From contig SSNU01000039.1 of NCBI GenBank assembly GCA_012064415.1, positions 252,108 to 316,107 of the forward strand: 64,000 nt of DNA. Direction: 5' to 3'. This DNA is from Gyrodactylus bullatarudis. Lineage: Eukaryota; Platyhelminthes; Monogenea; Gyrodactylidea; Gyrodactylidae. The notes below the pieces were generated by a model. The model did no database searches and had not been told where the DNA came from. It saw nothing but the letters and a program-made list of their open reading frames with translations. The translations under genes and the position numbers were made by a program. This document shows positions 58,504 through 64,000 of this stretch, piece by piece. The first letter of the stretch is position 1; the number at the start of each line of letters is the position of its first letter.

Positions 58504-60773
58504 AAGCGTCCAAATCAGTAAATCGTCTTAAAAGTTGTTCGAGAAGAAAATTCTTTGTATATTAACTTTTACATTTGTCATACATTGAGAATAAAATGAA
58601 ATATTTTTAAACTTGGTCACTCTTGAAATTTCTTGATCTTGAGAAACATTACGGTGTCTTATCTCGGTTTTTTATTGGTTGATGTTGGTGTTCCTGCATT
58701 TTAATTCAGCTGTTGATTTCTAGAGAAATGGGAAATCTGAAGTATCTAATCAAGATGAATTGATGAAAAATTGCTCTTTTGACTAGTTTTTGCTGAGGTT
58801 ATATCTGAGAAATGTGTCTGTGAGGGCGCTGTGCTTTCCTTCTTGAATGAGTTTTTATCTCACAGAAGTGTGTTCAATTCTTTTCGACAAACTTGAATGT
58901 AGATATTTTAAAAGGCTCAATTATTTATGGAATCTGAAAAAGATAAGAATACTTTAGCATGAAAAAAAGCTCAAATTTTGTTCATAACCAAAAGAGAGAT
59001 ATTCATCCCTTCTGTCTTATCCTACAGTTGTAGGTAAAAATCTAGAAATTTAAAATCAATCGATAATACCATCCCCCTATAGTGTATAAATACAAATTCA
59101 TTTTGAATAGACTCATTCTCTATCTATTTTCCATGACAAGATCTATATAACTGTCAATAGACATTTATGACATATTTTCTTTTGTCGACTCTGTCTTGTC
59201 CTGCTGGGGTGACTCTTTTTTTCTTTCGTGAAATATTTATTCATTATTGATGAGATAATGTCTGTACATCTATTGATTCTCGAGTTCTTGTTGAAAGATT
59301 TTCTGGCATCTGTAGATCACTTTAAAATAAAAGTAAAAGATGTATATTAACATCAAATGTGCATTTCTTATGGGATTATCAGTGGCATCTCTTTTAATAA
59401 TTGAATGAAAATAATAATTTACACTTTTGAAAGAAATAGTAAAAGTTTAAGAATTAGGAATATAATGAAAGTTGAAAAAAAAACCAAAAATCTCCAATAA
59501 ATAATAGCAAGTTACATGATATAACCCCGTGCGTTTGTCAATGAGGTCTATTAAGGGATATATACTCGAAACTTTAAAAAGCCATAGCTTTTGACAGGAA
59601 TCCCCAAAAAAAATTAAACTTCTAAATATTCTGAATCAGCTCAATGAGATGAATAAATTGATATAAATTTTATCTACGTACGAATTTTCATTCCTGAATT
59701 AATGAGAAGAAACTGTAATTTTTGCATTTGAAGCGCTTGGTCGACTCAATAACAAAATAAAAGTCTATTTAAAATACACTCACTAACTAGAATAGCTATT
59801 TTGCTACAATTTAGGTGAAATTTGTTCTCCTAGCATGTAGTCGAGAAAAGTTACAGTCCTTAGAAGAATAAAAACTCAATAAAACCTCTGGCCTGGTTGT
59901 GAAGATCTATGTAGACTGTTTTTTAACTTTTCCCAGCCTAAGATAACTTAGCATTTTTTCCTATAAAACCATACGTTTTCGAGTTTGTTCTGATTTACAA
60001 AATCTCGATTGAAAATGCAAGATTTTTCAATTAATTTTACTACGAGAAAGGATATAGTTAAGTTTTTTGATACTTTTTGCAACATTTTGAATAAAAATAT
60101 GGCTTATAGTAAAAGTTGAGTCATTTTTACATGTTGAAAGAAATTCCTAGGAAATTTAATAAATTTTGATGATTTTAGGGAAAATGAGATTTTTGTATAG
60201 CAGAACATGACTTTCAAAAATGTGTTTTTAATGTTTAAAACATCAATTTCTGAACAAGGCATAAAACATTGTTCGGGGAAAATAAAATTTTGTATTATCC
60301 TAATCTAGACATTGTCACTAGGGACACTCATTATATTGATTGAAGCAAGTACAAGTAATTAAAGGCAATTACATGATTGGTACAGCCTTGTTTCAACAAG
60401 TATTTGTATTGAACAAGAAAGATTCGTTTTAAAATCTGTTATCAGATGCATTCCTTTGCTAAATATCCGTCCACATGGAGATGGAAAGATGCAGGTTTGC
60501 TTAAGATATGAGTTTCTGGAGTTTCATAAACCAAAATTTTAATTCACCATGCACTTTGATGTCTTTACAAGTGTTATTTCTTTAAATTAGTACTTCTTTT
60601 TCTTCGAGACATCGTGACTTTATATCGAAAGCAATATAATAACAATGTTGATTCATCATTTTTGATGACTAATTCCTAAATTAACCAATAAAATTGAGTA
60701 TTTATGATATTATCATGGTCGAGTATTGATAATTACTTGTATTAATGAATAGTGCAGCACCTATACTTACAAA
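58504..60773. other. Repeat-rich intergenic region
   Basis: No gene was seen. 59340-59420 (GCATTTCTTATGGGATTATC) is a degraded copy of the outer arm of the 42250-43880 element. 59725-59815 is a direct copy of 23840-23910. The remainder is AT-rich with no clear structure. Confidence 0.45.
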
Positions 60774-61105
60774 GGTTACTAGAAATATTTCGTTCTAGGT
60801 GCTTAGGTAATATATCTCACAGGAACGTCTTATTTGGTAATGGATTAGCCCATGTCGCTGAATGTTACAGCTTACTAATGGATCCCACCGAGCCGAGTCC
60901 ATAAGAGGACGAAACGCGCGTATATGTCTACCATATGTATACTTAGATTATTTCTAAATGCTTTGTGAGTTTCTTTCGTACCATTCTCGGTGGGATCCAT
61001 TAGTAAGCTGTAACATTCAGCGAAATGGGCTAATCCATTACCAAATAAGACGTTCCTGTGGGATATATTACCTAAGCACCTAGAACGAAATATTTCTATA
61101 TTACC
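60774..61105. repeat. Palindrome with hammerhead-ribozyme-like core, probably Penelope pLTR debris
   Basis: Arms 60774-60892 and 60986-61105 are near-perfect reverse complements of about 119 bp (TAATGGATCCCACCGAG / CTCGGTGGGATCCATTA). The left arm's edge and spacer hold GTCC-ATAAGA-GGAC-GAAAC-GCGCG at 60897-60919: stem II and the GAAAC strand of a hammerhead ribozyme. The expected CUGANGA before stem II is degenerate (GAGCCGA), so self-cleavage is doubtful. Penelope-like elements are known to carry hammerheads in their terminal repeats, and a Penelope coding fragment follows 520 bp downstream in the same orientation. Confidence 0.6.
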
Positions 61106-61627
61106 TGTATTGCTTGTATATTGATTAGTTCATCCAATACAATCGGGATCCTTAATTGTCACAGACTTGAGCAGGTCCTCATGTGATGAAACTTGGTATT
61201 CTCCTCGTCAATTTCTTGGAAATCTTTTGACCAATGATTGAAAACTAAGTTAATCTATTCAAAATAAATAATTAATGATATATACATACACGCAGTCTTG
61301 TTCCCCTAATTATAATAATTATCATCTCCACTGTTATTATTTACCATTACAAGAAATTGCTTTTTTCCCACATACTGTTGGGTACTCTACTACATTTATT
61401 ATCTATGTGTATATGAATTTAAGCCAATTTTCAGTATAGCTTCCCATCTATAATTCATTGGCCAATTTAGATAAATTGGATTATTATTTCAAAATTATAA
61501 ACTGGTCAACAAAAAAAAGGATCCAGTTGTGGATTTAGAAGGAACCTCGTTTATTCTAATTCTAAATCTCGTTGAATTTCGGATTTTTCTGAGGATTTTA
61601 CGAATGGCCGAATGAAATACAGAATTC

Positions 61628-62161
61628 AAAGTTGTGTCTGATGGATAATGGTTATCCTAAGAAATTTGTAGATAAATCAATCAATGAAATTCACAGATGA
61701 AATTGAGAAAACAAAAATTTTCATGAGACTCAACTTCAAAGGAGATGGTTTCAGTAATGATATAAGAAGAAGACTTAACAATCTCATCAATCAACATTAT
61801 AATAATATACAATTGAAAATTGTATTCAAAACACAGAGACTGTTTAGTTTGATTCATAAAGATTTACTCAAGCCGGAAGAGAGGTCTCTACTAATTTATA
61901 AATTCCAATGTGACTGTGGTGCTTCTTACTGCAGTGACTACTAGGCATATCAAACAAGAGAAGCATGCTGCTTCCGTTTCGAATTTTTCCATTTTGTACA
62001 AAAACCCTGGAGATGACAGCATAGATGTATGGGTTAAAGAGAAATTCTTTATTAATCTATACAAACCTAATCTATGTGTTAAAAAAACTTCTCCTATAAT
62101 CCTCAGCTACCCTGGTCTATGTGAACTTTATCAAACCCTGATGGATAAATGCAGAAACTAA
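61628..62161 (+). mobile_element. Penelope-like element fragment: RT C-terminus and GIY-YIG nuclease
   Basis: The frame begins LMDNGYPKKFVDKSINEI and is interrupted by a stop. It then runs (61684-61941) through RRRLNNLINQHYNNIQLKIV and KPEERSLLIYKFQCDCGASY to a damaged GIY-YIG start (CSDY instead of the usual YIG). A frameshift follows and the remainder reads TTRHIKQEKHAASVSNFSIL...LYKPNLCVKK. This is the connector and endonuclease end of a Penelope retroelement, whose RT is related to telomerase. Only the last 170 or so codons survive, with at least one stop and one frameshift. Related scraps are at 15640 and 35340. Confidence 0.85.
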
Positions 62162-63025
62162 TGCGAATATCTAGATGATTAAAAAACATTTTTTTCTTGT
62201 ACAATAATTGTTTTTCATTTTTCGAATTTAAATGTGTTTTTTATTTCGTTAGAATATCTCTTGATTTATGGAAAATATTTTGATTTGAACAGGATGGCCA
62301 ATATATGGGCCACGGGCCTGGAAAGGGTTAAAGTAATACCACTGATGATGCTTTAAGAAATGGCATATGGTTTCAAATATATCTCCCTCTTCTTAAATAT
62401 TTCCAAATTTTCGAATACATTAAATCATTCTTGAAATGCTAGGCCTCCTTTTTCTCCTTTTACTCTCATCCACTGCAATACTCAAGTCTGAATGGTTAGC
62501 CTAGATAATTTTCTTTTTATTGAAAATTAGAGTATCTGAATATGTGGGGAATTAGTACTTAAAACAACGACTATTGTGGAAAATTAAGCTCTCTTGAGCA
62601 TCAAAAAATTCGAGTCTGCACTGGAAATAATATTCCTGCTCTCTCCTCCATACAAAGGGGGAAGAATACCAAAGAAGAGGGAAGAGAAATGGGGTGGATT
62701 TTTCAAAATGTTTATTTCCTTATATTTTACAATTTTACCCTAATATAAAATCTACCTTATGGATAAATCCTCATTATGAAAACTCACTGCAAGAGATTCG
62801 TTTTCATTTCATCGATGTTAAGAAACCCTTGGTCTCTTTGTCATTTAGAAAAAATACTAAAATACAAGAGGGCGCAAATGTTCTGTATTGATTATAATTA
62901 GTCATTTTAACTAGTCATAGATTTTGATGCCCTGAATTCAATGGTATAAACTAAGCTTCGGGAAATTCCCTTAAAAATTATTTCTATAAATAAGCACAAT
63001 GTAGAAATTACAGTGTTTTTTAGAC
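62162..63025. other. Intergenic region
   Basis: No gene was seen. A GGAAAGGGTTAA at about 62322-62333 resembles the CCC-rich ends of TTAA-type elements. The plus-strand frame at 62694 has no domain and is probably chance. Confidence 0.4.
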
Positions 63026-63287
63026 ATTAAACCTACTAGCAAAGTGTGGTCACTGGTTATTACTATATCCATGTGAATCTAACTTGATGGAGATTGTCTT
63101 CTCACACCTAGATGTCAGAATTCGGATAAGAGAGCCACCGTGAGTTGAATATTATTTGACTCTCTTATGGAATTCACATTTGCTTATCCGAATTCTGACA
63201 TCTAGGTGTGAGAAGACAATCTCCATCAAGTTAGATTCACAAGGATGTAGTAATAACCAGTGACCACACTTTGCTAGTAGGTTTAAT
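63026..63287. repeat. Recent palindrome, 105-bp arms
   Basis: Arms 63026-63130 and 63183-63287 differ at only about three positions; the spacer is 52 bp. A 16-bp direct repeat AATTATTTCTATAAAT lies 34 bp before the left arm (62976-62991) and at the right boundary (63285-63300). Confidence 0.9.
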
Positions 63288-63734
63288 TATTTCTATAAAT
63301 TTACAGATATCAATAATTTAAAACAAAAAAGCTAATAATTTTGATGTATTAGAGAATTTGTTTATATATGCTCACTTTTTTTGATGATTCAAGTCTTTGG
63401 AATTTGATAAATCATTTTGTATATCTGAAAAACAATTAATAGTACCGATCTGATAATTCTCAACCAATTTTGATAAGATTATTTCATTCTTTAAGAGTTT
63501 AAGGTTTCAACACAGTATTTGATTGCTTGGAATGACTGATTTTCTAGATATTTAACTACTTTTTAGCTCAATAATAATAATAACACGGGTGGAGGTGGGG
63601 TCAGGCTCTTTATTTCTAGTGATTAAATTCTGATGTAAAATTCAACGCTGATCACGAATCTGGCATTTTAAAAAAATTTGGCTGTCTGTGAGCTAAGATA
63701 ATGGGCAAAAACCGAATTTTCGAAATTTCAAAAA

Positions 63735-63985
63735 ACAAAACTCTTAAACTTTTGCAATTTAATCAAATATTAAAAACATGAGAGTAATAAATTTTGTACC
63801 ATCTGAAAAAGAATAAATTTCGGGCGTAATGGCTGTATTTCTATTCATCCCAAATGGTTTTTAGACTGTTTAAAAGAGCTGTAGAAAAAAAAATTTGCAA
63901 AATTTTTCAGAAAATTGGTGAAAATTTCTGGACAAAAATTCGGTTTTCTCAAAAACGAAAATAAAAATTCCAAATTTTATCCGAG
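63735..63985. repeat. Dispersed repeat, second copy of 7010-7165
   Basis: Shares AACTCTTAAACTTTTG-like sequence, GAGTAATAAATTTT and AAAAATTCCAAATTTTATCC in the same order as at 7010-7165. This copy is about 90 bp longer. It runs to the window edge. No coding frame. Confidence 0.7.
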
Positions 63986-64000
63986 TTTATAATAGAAAAT

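Noticed and set aside
1..64000. CRISPR arrays, tRNA and rRNA genes
   Set aside because: No regularly spaced direct repeats, no convincing A/B-box plus cloverleaf and no rRNA core sequence was found by eye; a covariance search could still find a diverged tRNA.

Overview
The window is animal nuclear DNA, AT-rich (roughly two thirds A+T by eye). It carries spliced protein genes with GT-AG introns, AATAAA poly(A) signals and many decayed mobile elements, and no sign of bacterial or organellar DNA. Recognisable proteins are metazoan: an SLC16-type transporter, DNAJC12, FAM32A, UBXN7 and TFIIIC subunit GTF3C3. Several introns are extremely short (27-41 bp), often the 5'-most ones, and two tiny exons (16 and 29 nt) sit in a LIM gene. 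Penelope-type retroelements, saposin-like secreted proteins, micro-exons and short 5' introns together suggest a flatworm or another small-genome invertebrate. That placement is inference only; nothing here fixes the species.

Layout. 0-3.3 kb: minus-strand exons of a LIM-domain gene with micro-exons, running off the left edge, and an unrecognised 355-residue ORF. 4.9-6.9 kb: a secreted protein with a thrombospondin-1-like and a PAN/apple-like cysteine module. 9.6-10.3 kb: a saposin-like secreted protein with a TATA box and very short introns. 13.0-14.6 kb: two unrecognised minus-strand genes. 14.6-29.6 kb: a gene-poor stretch of foldback repeats, a Penelope fragment and a piggyBac transposase remnant.

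29.6-44.5 kb: a plus-strand row of a fibronectin-III membrane protein, FAM32A, and a monocarboxylate-transporter-like gene. The transporter's introns grow from 58 bp to about 3 kb and are filled with mobile DNA, including a non-LTR reverse transcriptase fragment split by a mariner-like MITE. 45.3-58.5 kb: a dense cluster of GTF3C3 (minus), DNAJC12 (plus), MRPL33 (minus), UBXN7 (minus) and an unrecognised 494-residue protein (plus), arranged as two close divergent pairs. 58.5-64 kb: repeats, with a palindrome that carries a hammerhead-ribozyme-like core 5' of a Penelope GIY-YIG fragment, and a recent 105-bp-arm palindrome.

The conserved genes are unrelated housekeeping functions (Pol III transcription, Hsp70 co-chaperone, mitochondrial translation, p97/ubiquitin adaptor, RNA-linked FAM32A). 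They seem to be neighbours because of compaction, not a shared pathway. Exon structures were assembled by hand from splice signals and reading-frame phase. For the seven multi-exon genes reported with a complete exon structure (saposin-like, 291-aa, FN3, transporter, GTF3C3, DNAJC12, UBXN7) and the 494-aa gene, every intron phase closes to an open frame.
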